From Balaenoptera acutorostrata (Eukaryota; Chordata; Mammalia; Artiodactyla; Balaenopteridae): 64,000 nucleotides of DNA. A model generated the notes under the pieces. The model saw nothing but the letters and a program-made list of their open reading frames with translations, did not search any database and was not told where the DNA came from. Each line of letters starts with the position of its first letter. Within the stretch, counting starts at the first letter, position 1. This document shows positions 1-10,990 of this stretch, one piece after another. The DNA lies in assembly GCF_949987535.1 (NCBI RefSeq), contig NC_080067.1, forward strand, positions 27,804,039-27,868,038, in the 5' to 3' direction. The position numbers and the translations under genes were made by a program.

Positions 1-119
1 TTGAATATATTAGTCTACAGCTAGTGGGAGAGGTCACTTACAAACTTATCAGCACGTGTACCCAAGCCAACTCTCCTTCCTACCAGTCTCAGAGAATTAG
101 GTAACCCTCTTCTTTTTCA

Positions 120-400
120 AATCTAACTTCCTTTTACAAGATAACAGCTTTATTGAAATACAATTCACATACCATGGACTTCATCTTTTTAAAGTATACA
201 ATTCAGTGGTTTTCAAAAGTTATGCAACCATCACCACAACCTAATTTCTTCATCCTAAAAAGAAACTCTGTACCCATGAGCAGTCATTCCTCAACCTCCC
301 TGCCCCCAGTACCTGGCAACCACTATTCTATTTTCGAGTTCTATAGATTTGCCTATTCTTCAATGTCAACTTTGCAAATGGAGTGCTTCTGTTTCTGTAT
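120..400. repeat. Old L1-type 3' UTR fragment
   Basis: The stretch beginning 'tttattgaaatacaattcac' and running through 'gtatacaattcagtggtttt' and 'gcaaccatcaccacaa' resembles a segment common in the 3' UTR of old mammalian L1M elements. It is diverged, and I do not assign strand or subfamily. Short open frames over it carry no protein signal. Confidence 0.5.
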
Positions 401-599
401 TGTTTGCTGTCCTTGAGCTGGCCCATCCAGTTTTTTGTTTGTGTTTTGAATGTACAACCTATCATGGAAGCTGAATCTGTTCAAGACTCCAGCTCCACCT
501 ACCAGTTTGAAGGAAACACCGAGGGCAGAAGAACACGTTAAACTATACAAGAGAGATGCGATAAGCAAAATCTTTAGGATTTCTCTTCAGGACATATAA

Positions 600-718
600 T
601 GTGGTTTCTTCAACTAATAATTTGTAAGGGAAAAGAGGAGCGAAAGAGTGAGCGACATACAGAGGGGGAATCTACAGATTAAAAAGACATCAATTTATTT
701 AAATTCTGATTCATACAG
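600..718 (+). repeat. Old L1M 3' UTR, first half (split by insertion)
   Basis: The text around 'tctacagattaaaaagacat' and 'attctgattcatacagactg' matches the familiar L1M 3' UTR segment. The sequence expected to follow it (a 'gaaatttgaac' motif, then 'atattaaggaattactg') appears only at 3355 onward, so this is the left half of an element interrupted by about 2.6 kb. Confidence 0.55.
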
Positions 719-725
719 ACTGTAA

Positions 726-756
<31 letters not shown>

Positions 757-764
757 CACACCCC
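726..764. repeat. (CA)n microsatellite, interrupted
   Basis: An alternating CA tract with one A interruption ('cacaaacaca'), about 39 bp long, sits at the left edge of the inserted L1. Confidence 0.9.
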
Positions 765-2363
765 AGTTATGGGGGAGTCTGGGAAGACAGCAATAGCAGC
801 ATAGTTCTCAAACTCTCCAAATCCCCACATAAAAACCAATGGAACTAGGCAGCAAAACCTGAACCCCTTGACAACATTTACAACAAAACTAGATGACAAA
901 GTACCTTCAACAAATGCCAGAATACAAACTACCAATAGCCAAAAGGCCTACACAGTAGTGTCTGTGTGGACAGAAAAAGAAATATTCAATGAGGCTGCAT
1001 TTAATGGAACTCAGAACAGGATAAGCCCAAAATAGGCAACAAGAATTTGCTAGAAAGCACAACAGGCCAATTTGAGAGCAGCAGTTGAAATAAGAAGGAG
1101 TTTTGACCTCTCAGTACCAGCTGAGTGCAAGAGGCTGCAACAAAGACTGAAGAGGTTGCAACAATCTAGCCCATATGACTCCCACAAGTGATATTCAAGA
1201 GAAGATTAGAAATATTAGAGGTAGGCAAAGAATATATAGACAATAAGAGTATCTGAAGAAGAAAATCAAGGCAAGGGAACAGAATACTAAATGCTAAGTA
1301 AGTCAAGAAAATGTTCATGAAATAAAAGAAAAAAGAGACTATCAACCTAGAATGACATATACCAAAATATTCTAGTAAAACTGCTGTATTTCAAAGAAAA
1401 AGACTTTTTAGGTATCTAGAAAAAGAGAGTATCCTTTTTTTCAACAGCAAATTGTTACATTAGAAGAAAATTAATATATTTAAGAGTCTGAAAGAAAGTT
1501 ATGAGCCAAGGATTTTTGTATCCAGCATAACTGACTTAGACAATCAAAATGACTAAAGAAACATTGACATAAAGGCCTTGTGAGTATTTACGTATAGTTA
1601 CCTGTAGACGTGAGACAAAATGAGGGCTAAGAGGCAGACAGTATAGTATTTAAATAGGCAAATGTTCAAATACTGTGGGACTATTATGTATGACTATTAG
1701 AAAAATGGGACGAGAATGGAGAGAGCATATGTAAAAAAATTTTTTAATGTTTTCAATAAACACATTAATGGTTATATTAGTATTAACATTTGGGACTATT
1801 GAGCACATAATGTGGGATAAATTCAATGAGTAATTACCATATACATTAATTCTAACATCTCATCCCCAAGGTCCTTAAAGATCAAGATTCTTGGAATGGA
1901 AAAAAGAGGATTGGGATGTAATGGAGAAGAGGTTTAATAAGATTTGAATTGGAAATATCAATATGAACTCATGAAGTACTGTATCTTTGTGGGTGTGTAT
2001 CTTAGCTCTCTCCATTTAAAAGGACTAGAAAATATGACCAACCTAGTAGCAGAGAGCATCCTTAGCCCCTAACTGGAGCTTGACATATAATTCACCCTAA
2101 AGGAAACCAGAGCTTCTTAGAGAAATGGCTGATTCCATGTACAGGGCAGGAAATGGACAAGATGAACCCGGAACATCTTGTCACACCAGATAACAAACAA
2201 GCTATCAAAGACATCTACGGTCATATCAAAAGGACTTATGAGTCAAGTATTATAGAAGAGGCTCCCACAGACCTAAGACGGGACAATTTAAGTTTCAATA
2301 GCGATAATAATTGCATTGTATGAAACCCATCAAATACGTTTACATTCATGAGTTTATAATGAT

Positions 2364-2496
2364 TTTTTTATTTTTATTTTTTATTTTTTGGCCACGTTGT
2401 GCAGCATGTGGGATCTTAGTTCCCCGATCAGGGATCGAACCTGTGCCCCCTGCATTGGGAGCACAGTCTTAGACACTGGACCACCAGAGAAGTCCC
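2364..2496 (-). repeat. Short CHR-type SINE (CHR-1-like), minus
   Basis: Reading the minus strand gives the tRNA-derived head (cttctctggtggtccagtg), a B-box-like 'ggttcgatccctg', 'gcatgctgcacaacgtggcc' and an A-rich tail. It is flanked by a 9-bp TSD 'tataatgat' at 2355-2363 and 2497-2505. Confidence 0.9.
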
Positions 2497-3354
2497 TATA
2501 ATGATATTTTTTAAAGGGAAGACTTGTTCACCTTTGGAGGAAGACAGAAACAAACTCATCATCTTGAAAACTGGTCAGTAAAGGGAAGGGATCAAGCTTT
2601 ATTTTGCTTTCCTATATAAACTGTCCCTTCAGGTAAACAAATAGTAGAAGAGGCAAAGAGTCTTTATATAAAAGTAGTGCCATTAGTAAATGAAGTAGAA
2701 GTGACAGAATAACACTAATAGCCACACACAATGAATTAATAGATACAAGCATTAAGCATCAGTGGCGTTCACATCAAAAAAAGAGAGATAATCAAATGTT
2801 ATTTGCCTTATAACGGAAGAACACACTACTATCTATATTCTAGCCAAAGGATCAAACGTCAGTCTAATAAAGCCTCTGAATCTTACTGCCAAACTACAGA
2901 AATACAGGGAACAGAGAAATATACTGAGATGCATGTGAGTATGCAACCAGCGAAATCTAGGCTGTGGGAAATTTGAAAGGTCAAATGGCCTAGTTCCTTC
3001 CACAACTGAAGTATAGGAAAATAATGGGACAGAGGAAAATTCTATATATAAAAGACAATCAACTTTTGTTTTTAATGAGCAAGACTAAAATGTTCCAAAG
3101 GATGCACATTTAGGTGATAAAACTAATCAAACATGCAAGGAAGTGATAACTATAAAAATCAGGATAATGGTTATTTATAGGGGAGAGAGGGGATGGGGGC
3201 ATATGGAGGGGCTTCTGGGGTTCTACTTCCTCATCTGGTGATGGTTACAAGAGTGTTTGCCTTAAAGTAACTCATTAGTTATACATTTGCTTTTTGGTGA
3301 TTTTCTGTATCTGTATTTTATTTTACAAAATTAAAAAAAAAATCAAACAAACAA

Positions 3355-4040
3355 AACATGACATTTGAAACAACTCGAAATTTGAACGCTTACTAGATAT
3401 TTGATATTAAGGAATTACTGCTAATTTTCTTAGGTATAATAATGATATGTTTAAAAATGAGTCTTTTTAGAAATAAATACTGAGATATGATGAAGATGAT
3501 AGGACGTCCTGGATTTGCTTTAAAATAATATAGAAGGGGTAGGGACTTCCCTGGTGGTCCAGTGGTTAAGAATCCATCTTCCAATGCAGGTGACACGGGT
3601 TCGATCCCTGGTCAGGGAGCTAAGATCCCACATGCTGTGGGGCAACTAAGCCCGTGCACCACAACTAGAGAGCCTGCGTGCCACAACTACAGAGCCCATG
3701 TGCTCTGGAGCCTGCACACCACAACTAGAGAGCTGTGCACCGCAACTACTGAGCCCGTGTGCTCTGGAGCCCGTGCACCACAACTAGAGAGAAACCCACG
3801 CACCGCTACGAAGAGCCCGCACACGGCAACAAAAGTTCCCGGGTGCCGCAACTAAGACCTGACAGAGCCAAAAATAAAAAATAAACAAATAAAATAATAT
3901 AGAAGGGGTATATACAAAACAAGAGACACCATTATTGCTTAAGTTCAGAGATGGGTACACAGGAGGCTCATAATATGAATCATCTACTTCTATATTTAAA
4001 ATTCTCCAAAATAAAGAGTTTTTTAAAAAAGAAGAGAAAA
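3355..4040 (+). repeat. Old L1M 3' UTR, second half
   Basis: This continues the element begun at 600: 'aaatttgaacgcttactaga', then 'gatatttgatattaaggaat', 'ctggatttgctttaaaataa' and, after a nested SINE (3542-3890), 'aaaattctccaaaataaaga' with an A-rich end. The order matches the L1M 3' UTR. Confidence 0.65.
3542..3890 (+). repeat. CHR-2-like SINE with 20-bp perfect TSD
   Basis: A full-length tRNA-derived SINE: A box 'tggtccagtggttaag', B box 'ggttcgatccc', a long body of 'ccacaactagagagcc'-type repeats and the end 'gccaaaaataaaaaataaac'. The TSD is 20 bp and perfect (3522-3541 and 3891-3910). The body differs from the commonest CHR-2 copies here (more 'actagagag' than 'actactgag' units), so it is a different, possibly older subfamily. 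Confidence 0.93.
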
Positions 4041-4174
4041 ATAATGGTTCTAGCATATCCTCGGTTATTTACATAGATTTAGTCCTTAGGCTCAGTTTCC
4101 TCCACTCAGCCCAGCCTTCTCAGGAAGGGGTCCTTATACATCACAATACCATATTAATTAATACAAAGGAGAAC

Positions 4175-5160
4175 TCAACATGTCCAACCCATAACTCCTG
4201 ATCCTACTCCAGTTCTCATCTAGATGAGTGACAGCACCATCCACCCAACCACCCGAGCCAGAAACAACAGGTTCATCCTAATCTCCCTTTCTATCTAATC
4301 AATCTAATTCTATCAAATCTAATCTAAGTCTTGTCCTAAAGAGCTCTTAAATTCAACCTCTTCTCTCTGTTCCCACTGCCCTAGTTCAGGCCCTCATAAT
4401 CTCTCTCAGAATATAACTAGACATAAAAAAGAATGAAATAATGCTATTTACAGCAACATGGATGGACCAAGAGATTATCATACTAAGTGAAGTCAGAAAG
4501 AGAAAGACAAATATCATATGATATTGCTTATATGCAGAACATTTTAAAAAACGATACAAATGAACTTAGTTTTACAAAACAGAAATATGCTCACAGACGT
4601 AGAAAACAAACTTATGGTTCCTGAAGGGGAAAGGGTGAGGGAAGGATAAACTAGGAGTTTGGGGTTAAAATATACACACTACTATATATAAAATAGATAA
4701 CCAACAAGAACCTACTGTATAGCACAGGGAACTATACTCAGTATCTTGTAATAACCTATAAGGGAAAAGAATCTGAAAAAAAATATATATATATATATAC
4801 AGACACACACAATATATAACTGAATCACTCTGCTGTACACCTGAAACTAATACAATACTGTAAATCAACTGTATTTCAATAAGTTTTTTTTTAAAAAAAA
4901 AGGAAAAAAAAAGAATATAACTAGAGCCATATAACTGTTTTCCTTTGTGCTACGTAGAGGCGAGGACTTTCAATCCCTCCTCCACATGGCCAGCCTGGTG
5001 ACCTTTCTACATAACCCTGATAACCTGGTGCTAATGGTGGTAAAGAGCATACACTCCCTGAATGGTAAGTGTGTACCAGTCATTGGACTAAGTCATTTCA
5101 TTTCTCAAAAGAATCCATCAATTCCTGTCTGCTACATACATTTCCCCACAAAGCCCACTC
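4175..5160 (+). repeat. L2 LINE fragment, interrupted by an L1 3' end
   Basis: The left part (about 4175-4408) reads like the pyrimidine-rich L2 3' ORF region ('acaccatccacccaac', 'gagccagaaac', 'ctatctaatcaatc'). An L1 (4422-4911) interrupts it, and the sequence to the right (4926-5160) may continue the L2 or be plain intron. Confidence 0.45.
4422..4911 (+). repeat. Young 5'-truncated L1 3' end
   Basis: It starts in the ORF2 3' region ('aaaaaagaatgaaataatgc', 'aacatggatgg'), runs through the 3' UTR ('gtatagcacagggaactata', an (AT)n block at 4781-4799) and ends 'ctgtatttcaataag' plus an A-rich tail. The TSD 'agaatataactaga' is perfect (4408-4421 and 4912-4925). This is the cetartiodactyl-type young L1 3' end. 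Confidence 0.9.
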
Positions 5161-5169
5161 TATGCTGAT

Positions 5170-5832
5170 TTGCCCTTAGAGTTTAGTGTATTTAGACATA
5201 AATGGCTAGTCACACCTAAATTTACATAACTAGTGCAAGTTAGGTAACAAAATAAATAAGAATTGCTAGAGACAGGAGCACAGGAGTTATTTTGAAAGAA
5301 ATATGTTGTGTGTGGGATTTTACATTTATGTTAAGAATTGGACAATGGCTTAAAGTAAATAAAATCCTTAACTCAGTGTTTACATATTTTTTAAAAGCCA
5401 GGGATGAAGCATTGTTTTTCATATAATTCTAGGTCTTTTTTAAAAAGGGAGTAATAAGACAACCATACAGTAGTTTTGGGGGGATCACTTGACTAATTTG
5501 CCCTCTACAATCATACCTGGATAATATTTAAAGGAAGAAACTAAATAGGAATAACTAGATTTTTTAACAACTATTAAATGCTTATGGACATATTCTCGAA
5601 ACACAGATACAAGACTACAGTATGAGTTTTATACGGTCAGTTCAGTGTATGAACTGATAGACTTGAAGAAAGCTGTGGCTAAGTATCAACACTGGTGAAC
5701 TATTTATTAGCTGTATATTTTCAGCAGTTTACTTCATTTAACTCTGATCCCACAGTCTTCCTTGATCTGAAAAATAGAGACACAAATACCCATCTCACTG
5801 TGAGGATTAAATCATACACCACATATAAAACC
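5170..5832. other. Unassigned intronic sequence
   Basis: AT-rich DNA with no repeat family, splice-flanked coding segment or RNA gene that I recognise. Confidence 0.6.
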
Positions 5833-6071
5833 GGTCCAGGAAGATCCCACATGCCGTGGAGCAACTAAGCCCATGCGCCACAACTACTGAGCCTGCGCTC
5901 TAGAGCCCGCGTGCCTAGAGCCCGTGCTCTGCAACAAGAGAAGCCACTGCCATGAGAAGCCCATGCACCGCAACGAAGAGTGGCCCCCGCTCGCTGCAAC
6001 CAGAGAAAGCCCACACGCAGCAACGAAGACCCAACGCAGCCAAAAATAAATTAATTAATTAGTTAATTAAC
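5833..6071 (+). repeat. 5'-truncated CHR-2 SINE
   Basis: It begins inside the element at 'ggtccaggaagatcccacat', so the A and B boxes are missing. The body and 'gacccaacgcagcc' end are intact, followed by an (ATTA)n-type tail. It cannot be transcribed from its own promoter. Confidence 0.9.
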
Positions 6072-6274
6072 TTTTTTAAAGAAAGAAATTAAGCCTGATC
6101 TTTGGAAGGCTGGTGGAGCAGCATGCCAAAACCCAATCAATGCCTACATTAAAATTCAACAGAATTTAGAATAGCTAATACCTGCAGTACACAGATAGGA
6201 GATTTGGTCCTGGAACCAATTCTATAAACCACTTCTTTAAAATTTAAGTGAACAACACCTCTAGTAAAAGAACA

Positions 6275-7095
6275 TTAAAAGGAAAAAGGCTATATAAAGA
6301 ACTCAACAACAACAAAAACAACTCAACTCAAAAATGGACAAAGGACTTGAAAAGACGTTTCTTCCAAGAAGATATACAAACGGCCAGTAAGTACATAAAA
6401 AGATGATCAACATCGCTAATCATTAGGGAAATGCAAATCAAAACCACAATGAGATACCACTCACACACATTAGGATGGCTATTATTAAAAAAAAAACAAA
6501 AAAACCAGTAAGTGTTGGGAGGATGTGGAAAAATTGGAGCCTTCGTGCACTGCTGGTGGGAATGTAAAATGGTGCAGCCATTGTAGAAAATACTATGGTA
6601 GTTCCACAAAAAACGGAGCATATAATTACCATATGATCCAGCAATTCCACTTTAGGGTATATACCCAAAGAAATTTAAAGTACTGTCTCAAACAGATGTT
6701 TGTGTACCCACATTCATACCAGCAATATTCATAACAGCCAAAAGGTGAAAACAACCCAAATATCCATCAATAGATGAATGAATAAACAGAATGTGGTATA
6801 TGCACGTAACAGATTATTCAGCTGTTAAAAAAATGAAATTCTGATACAACATGAATGAACCTTGAAGACATGATAAGTGAAATAAGCCAGACACAAAAGG
6901 GTAAATATTGTTATGATTCCTCTTATATGAGGTACCTAGAATAGTCAAATTTATAGAGACAGAAAGTAAAACTATGGTTACCGGAGACTGGAAGAGGAGA
7001 AAGTGGGGAGTTATTGCTTAATCAGTATGGAGTGGCAGCATGGGATGGTGAAAAAGTTCTGCAGATGGAGAGTGGCGACAGATGCACAATAATTT
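6275..7095 (+). repeat. L1 (L1MA-like) ORF2 3' part and 3' UTR
   Basis: Matches the classic ORF2 end: 'aaaatggacaaaggacttga', 'gcaaatcaaaaccacaatga', 'tggtgggaatgtaaaatggt', 'atgatccagcaattccac', 'aaatatccatcaatagatga'. The 3' UTR 'ggttaccggagactgg' follows. The 3' end is lost near 7095. The frame is broken throughout, so there is no functional protein. Confidence 0.88.
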
Positions 7096-7450
7096 ATTTA
7101 TTTTCTCAGTGGTTTTTTTGGTTTTCAACTTATTTATGTTTTGTTGTCTTTTGTGCTTAAGTGTTGATGGCTTCATGAGCCTGAATATCTATAAAATAAG
7201 ATGTTGTGGTTTTAGCATTTCATCATTAATTATTTCTAAACAAGCCAAACTCAGTATACAAGGGATCATGCTTCTGAGCAAAACAAATACAAACTTTATT
7301 GTTCTTCATTCTCTAAACTATTTCCATTGTCACATTTGGCTTACTACTACTGTCACCACATTCAGAAAAGATGTGCCTTTTCTTGACGAAAATAGTTCAG
7401 GAATGCTTGTTTCCCCACCACAAAATGAGGGTTAAAAACAAAATAACTCA

Positions 7451-7562
7451 GGACTTCCCTATTGGTCTAGTGGTTAAGAGTCCGCACTTCCACTGCAGGG
7501 GGCGCAGGTTCAATCCCTGGTGGGGGAAGCTCCACATGCCGCGCAGTGTGGCCAAAAAAACC
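7451..7562 (+). repeat. Short CHR-type SINE (CHR-1-like)
   Basis: 'ggacttccctattggtctag' head, B box 'ggttcaatccc' and the end 'gcagtgtggccaaaaaaa'. About 110 bp, without the long CHR-2 body. Confidence 0.92.
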
Positions 7563-7744
7563 CAAAGTTAATTTAGCTTTGTTAAACTTAAAAAAACTTT
7601 TAAACTTTTCTAATTTAGCTAATAATTTAAAATGATAAACTTAAAACCAGGCTTATTTTAAAAATTTAAATGGTTGAAAAATGTTATAAAAATAAATGTC
7701 TAGATTTTCACATATCTTCTATATGCTTTTGGGTTACATTAGAC

Positions 7745-8131
7745 AAATTAACCTTATAATGTCACATGTGACAAAAATTAACTCAAGATGGATCAAAGAT
7801 CTAAATATAAGAGCAAAGCCATAAAACTCTTAGAAGAAAATATAGGCGTAAGTCTTTGTGATCTTGGATTTGACAATTTAAAAAAAAAGATATGACACCA
7901 AAAGCATAAGTAACACAAGAAAAAAAAAAACCAAAAGATAAACATAACCAGAATTTAAAACTTCTGTGCTTCAAGTAGGTGAAAAAACAATCCATAGAAT
8001 AGGAGAATTTTCTTGCAAATCATGTATCAGATAAGGGTCTTGTATCTATAATCCATAAAGAATTCTTACAACTCAACAGAAAAAACAACAACAACGACCC
8101 AAAAAATCGGAATAGTTTTTCAAGGAAGATA
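7745..8131 (+). repeat. L1 ORF2 remnant, left part (continues at 10561)
   Basis: Reads 'aaaactcttagaagaaaata', 'accaaaagcataagtaac', 'aacttctgtgcttcaa' and 'ttacaactcaacagaaaa', the L1 ORF2 order. The element stops at 'caaggaagatatt' and picks up at 10561 with 'caagatatgaaaagatgctc', so about 2.4 kb was inserted into it. Confidence 0.85.
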
Positions 8132-8137
8132 TTTAGA

Positions 8138-8691
8138 CTTCCTTTCAGCAAGAATGCCATCTTCTAGTAATTCACCAAAATGAGCAACACAAAGGGATGA
8201 AGGAGTACCCCGCTATATGTTCTCTAGGCCTTTTAGAAAACATGGAGTTGTTCCTTTGGCTACAAATATGTGAATCTACAAGAAAGGTGATATTGTAGGC
8301 ATCAAGGGAATGGGCATTGTTCAAAAAGGAACACCCCACAAATGCTGCCATGGCAACACCGGAAGAGTCTACAATGTCACCCAGCTGCTGTTGGCACTCT
8401 TGTAAACAAACGAGTTAAGGGCAAGAGTCCTGCAAAGAGATTATGAAGCAAATTAAGCACTCTAAGAGCTAAGATGGCTTCCTGAAACGTGTGAAGGAAA
8501 ATGATCAGAAAAAGAAAAAAGCCAAAGAGGAAGGTACTTGGGTTCAACTGAAGCACCAGCCTGCTCCACCTAGAGATGCACACTTTGTGAGAACCAACGG
8601 AAAGGAGTCTGAGCTGCCGGAACCCAGTGCCTATGAATTCATGGCATGATAAAAAAAAAACAAACCACAAAAGACCTCCGAACTGTAAAAA
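8138..8691 (+). pseudogene. RPL21: Processed pseudogene of ribosomal protein L21
   Basis: Seen: an intronless copy of the RPL21 mRNA. It starts with the pyrimidine-rich 5' leader 'cttcctttcagc', the ATG lies at 8180, and readable blocks in order encode YVLxAFxKHGVVPLAT-like sequence, then [37 protein letters not shown] and [10 protein letters not shown], ending YEFMA with the stop near 8646. A short 3' UTR and A-run finish it at about 8691. Family knowledge: RPL21 is a 60S subunit protein of about 160 residues and one of the most often retrocopied mammalian genes. The copy is dead: a frameshift near the 7th codon and several in-frame stops and indels. It lies inside an L1 (7745-8131 / 10561-10990). 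The long antisense open frame over it has no meaning. Confidence 0.95.
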
Positions 8692-8914
8692 TGTTTCTCT
8701 TAATTGAGTAGAAGTGTGTATCCCCTCCCCCAAAGAAGTATTTAAAGCAAATTTCAATTGTGTCCTAATTCAGTGGGTGATGTCATTACTATCCAAATTT
8801 AGTGTTTTTTTCTTCCTGGAAGATGTGAGGTGGTTTATTGTGCAATATATTCCATTGGTTAGAAACTGCCAGAAATTATTTATAAAATATTTATACTAGT
8901 AAAATAAAAAAAAA
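8692..8914 (+). other. Unassigned segment ending in a poly(A)-like run, between RPL21 pseudogene and L1
   Basis: About 220 bp that is neither RPL21 coding/short 3' UTR nor L1. It is AT-rich, 3'-UTR-like, and ends 'actagtaaaataaaaaaaaa' right before L1 sequence starts. It could be an alternative longer RPL21 3' UTR carried by the retrocopy, or the remnant of a separate insertion. I cannot decide by eye. Confidence 0.5.
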
Positions 8915-10560
8915 GACTTGGACAGCTGCATGTAAATCAATAAAGTTAGAACACACCTTCACATCATGCACAAAAGAAACTCAAAATGGCTTAAAGACTT
9001 AAACATAAGACACGACACCATAAAACTCCTAGAAGAGAGCATAGGCAAAACATGCTCTGACATAAATCATACTCTGACATAAATCATACTAATGTTTCCT
9101 TAGATCAGTCTCCCAAGGCAATAGAAATAAAAACAAAAATAAACAAATGGGATCTGATCAAACTTACAAGCTTTTGCACAGCAAAGGAAACCACAAAAAA
9201 AATCCTCAAAAAGACAACCTACAGACTGGGAGAAAATATTTGCAAATGATGCAACAGACAAGGGATTAACTTCCAAAATAATACAAACAGCTCATACAAC
9301 TCAACAAAAAACAAACAACCCAATCAAAAAATGGGCATGAGATCTTAATAGACATTTCTCCAAAGAAGACACACAGATGGCCAGTAGCCACAAGAAAAGA
9401 TGCTCAACATCACTAATTATTAGAGAAATGCAAATCAAAACAACAATGAGGTACCCACCTCACACCAGTCAGAATGGCCATCACTGGGACTTCCCTGGTG
9501 GTCCAGTAGTAAAGAATCTGCCTTATAATGCAGGGCATGCAGGTCCGATTCCTGGTCAGGGAACTAAGATCCCACATGCTGTGGGGCAACTCAGCCCATG
9601 TGCCACAACGACAGAGCCCACGCACCCTGGAGCCTGCATGCCACAACTAGAGAAGAGAAAACCACAACTAGAGAGAAGCCCGCATGCCTCAACGAAGATC
9701 CCGTGTGCCACAACTAAGACCAAACACAGCCAAAAATGAATAAATTAAATAATAAATAAATCTTTAAAAAAGTAGGGCCATCATTAAAAAGTCTACAAAT
9801 AGCAAATGCTAGAGAGGTTGTGGAGAAAAGAACACCCTCACGCACTGTTGGTGGGAATGTAAGCTGGTGCAGCCACTATGGAGAACATATGGAGGTTCCT
9901 CAGAAAACTAAAAATAGAACTACCATATGATCCAGCAATCCCACTCCTGGGCATATACCCAGACAAAACTATAATTCAAAAAGATACAGGCACCCCTATG
10001 TTCACAGCAGCACTATTCACAATAGTCAAAACATGGAAACAACCTAAATGTCCATCAACAGATGAAGGGATAAAGAAGATGTGGTACATATATACAATGG
10101 AATACTACTCAGCCATAAGAAAGAATGAAATAATGCCACTTACAGCAACATGGATGTAACTAGAGATTATCATACTAAGTGAAGCAAGTCAGAAAGAGAA
10201 AGACAGATACCACATGGTATCACTTGTATGTGGAATCTAAAATATGGCACAAATGAATCTATGTACAAAACAGAAACAGACTCACAGACACAGAGAAGAG
10301 AGTTGTGATTGTCAAGGGGGAGGGGGTGGGAGAGGGAGGGACTGGAGTTTGGGATTAGCAGATGTAAACTATTATATACAGGATGGATAAACAAGGTCCT
10401 ACTATATAGCACGGGGAACTATATTCAATATCCTGTGATAAGCCATAATGGAAAAGAATGTAAAAAGAAGAATGTCTATACGTGTATAACTGAGTCACTC
10501 TCCTGTACAGCAGAGATCGGCACAACATTGTAAATCAGCTATACTTCAATAAAAAGAAAA
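8915..10560 (+). repeat. Young 5'-truncated L1, nested in an older L1
   Basis: Begins in ORF2 at 'gacttggacagctgcatgta' and runs to a 3' UTR ending 'ctatacttcaataaaaag'. A 93-codon open stretch (9878-10159) encodes the ORF2p C-terminal region, with [15 protein letters not shown] and MEYYSAIRKNEIM readable. A SINE (9486-9775) splits it. A local 17-bp tandem duplication of 'ctctgacataaatcata' lies near 9056-9090. It is inactive: 5' truncated, interrupted and frameshifted. Confidence 0.92.
9486..9775 (+). repeat. CHR-2-like SINE nested in L1
   Basis: 'gggacttccctggtggtcca' head, B-box-like 'ggtccgattcc', body and 'acacagccaaaaatgaataa' tail. TSD 'ggccatcact' / 'ggccatcatt' at 9476-9485 and 9776-9785 (one mismatch). 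The L1 reading resumes directly after it. Confidence 0.93.
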
Positions 10561-10990
10561 CAAGATATGAAAAGATGCTCAACATCATTAACCATTAAGG
10601 AAATGCAAATCAAAACCAAAATGAGATACCATTTCACATCTACGAGTATGGCTATAATAAAAAAAGATGGAGAATAAGCATTGGCAAGGATGTGGAGAAA
10701 CTGGAACCTTTTACTGGCGGGAATGTAAAATGGTACAGCCACTCTAGAAATTTGTCTGTTAGCACCTCCACTCCTAAGTATATAATCCAAGAGAAATGAG
10801 AACTTATATCCATGTAAAAACTTGTTCACAAATGTTCATAGCAGTATTTATAATAGGCAAAAAGTAAAACCAAGTCAAATGTCCATCATTAATGAACAAA
10901 TATAGGCAAAATGTGGTATATCCATACAATGTTATATTATTGGGCAATAAAAAGGAATGAAGTACTAATATATGCCACAACATGTAATTT
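10561..10990 (+). repeat. L1 ORF2 remnant, right part (continues from 8131)
   Basis: 'aaaagatgctcaacatcatt', 'aaatgcaaatcaaaacc', 'ggcgggaatgtaaaatggta' and 'gtccatcattaatgaacaaa' follow the order expected after the break at 8131, so it is the other half of the same old element. Confidence 0.8.

Larger units (their letters stand above)
719..3354 (+). repeat. Old L1 insertion within an older L1, with (CA)n near its left edge
   Basis: This segment separates the two halves of an L1M 3' UTR (600-718 and 3355-4040). It starts near an impure (CA)n run at 726-764 and ends in an L1-like 3' end: a 'gatggttacaagagtgtttg' segment, a final 'tgtatctgtattttatttta' and an A-rich tail at 3330-3358. The interior is diverged with no long open frame, and only the 3' part is confidently L1. 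A short CHR-type SINE at 2364-2496 is nested in it. Confidence 0.5.

Noticed and set aside
8377..8757. 126-codon minus-strand open frame
   Set aside because: It is the antisense shadow of the RPL21 pseudogene.
9878..10159. 93-codon open frame with clear protein similarity
   Set aside because: It is the C-terminal piece of L1 ORF2 in a truncated, interrupted element, not a host gene.
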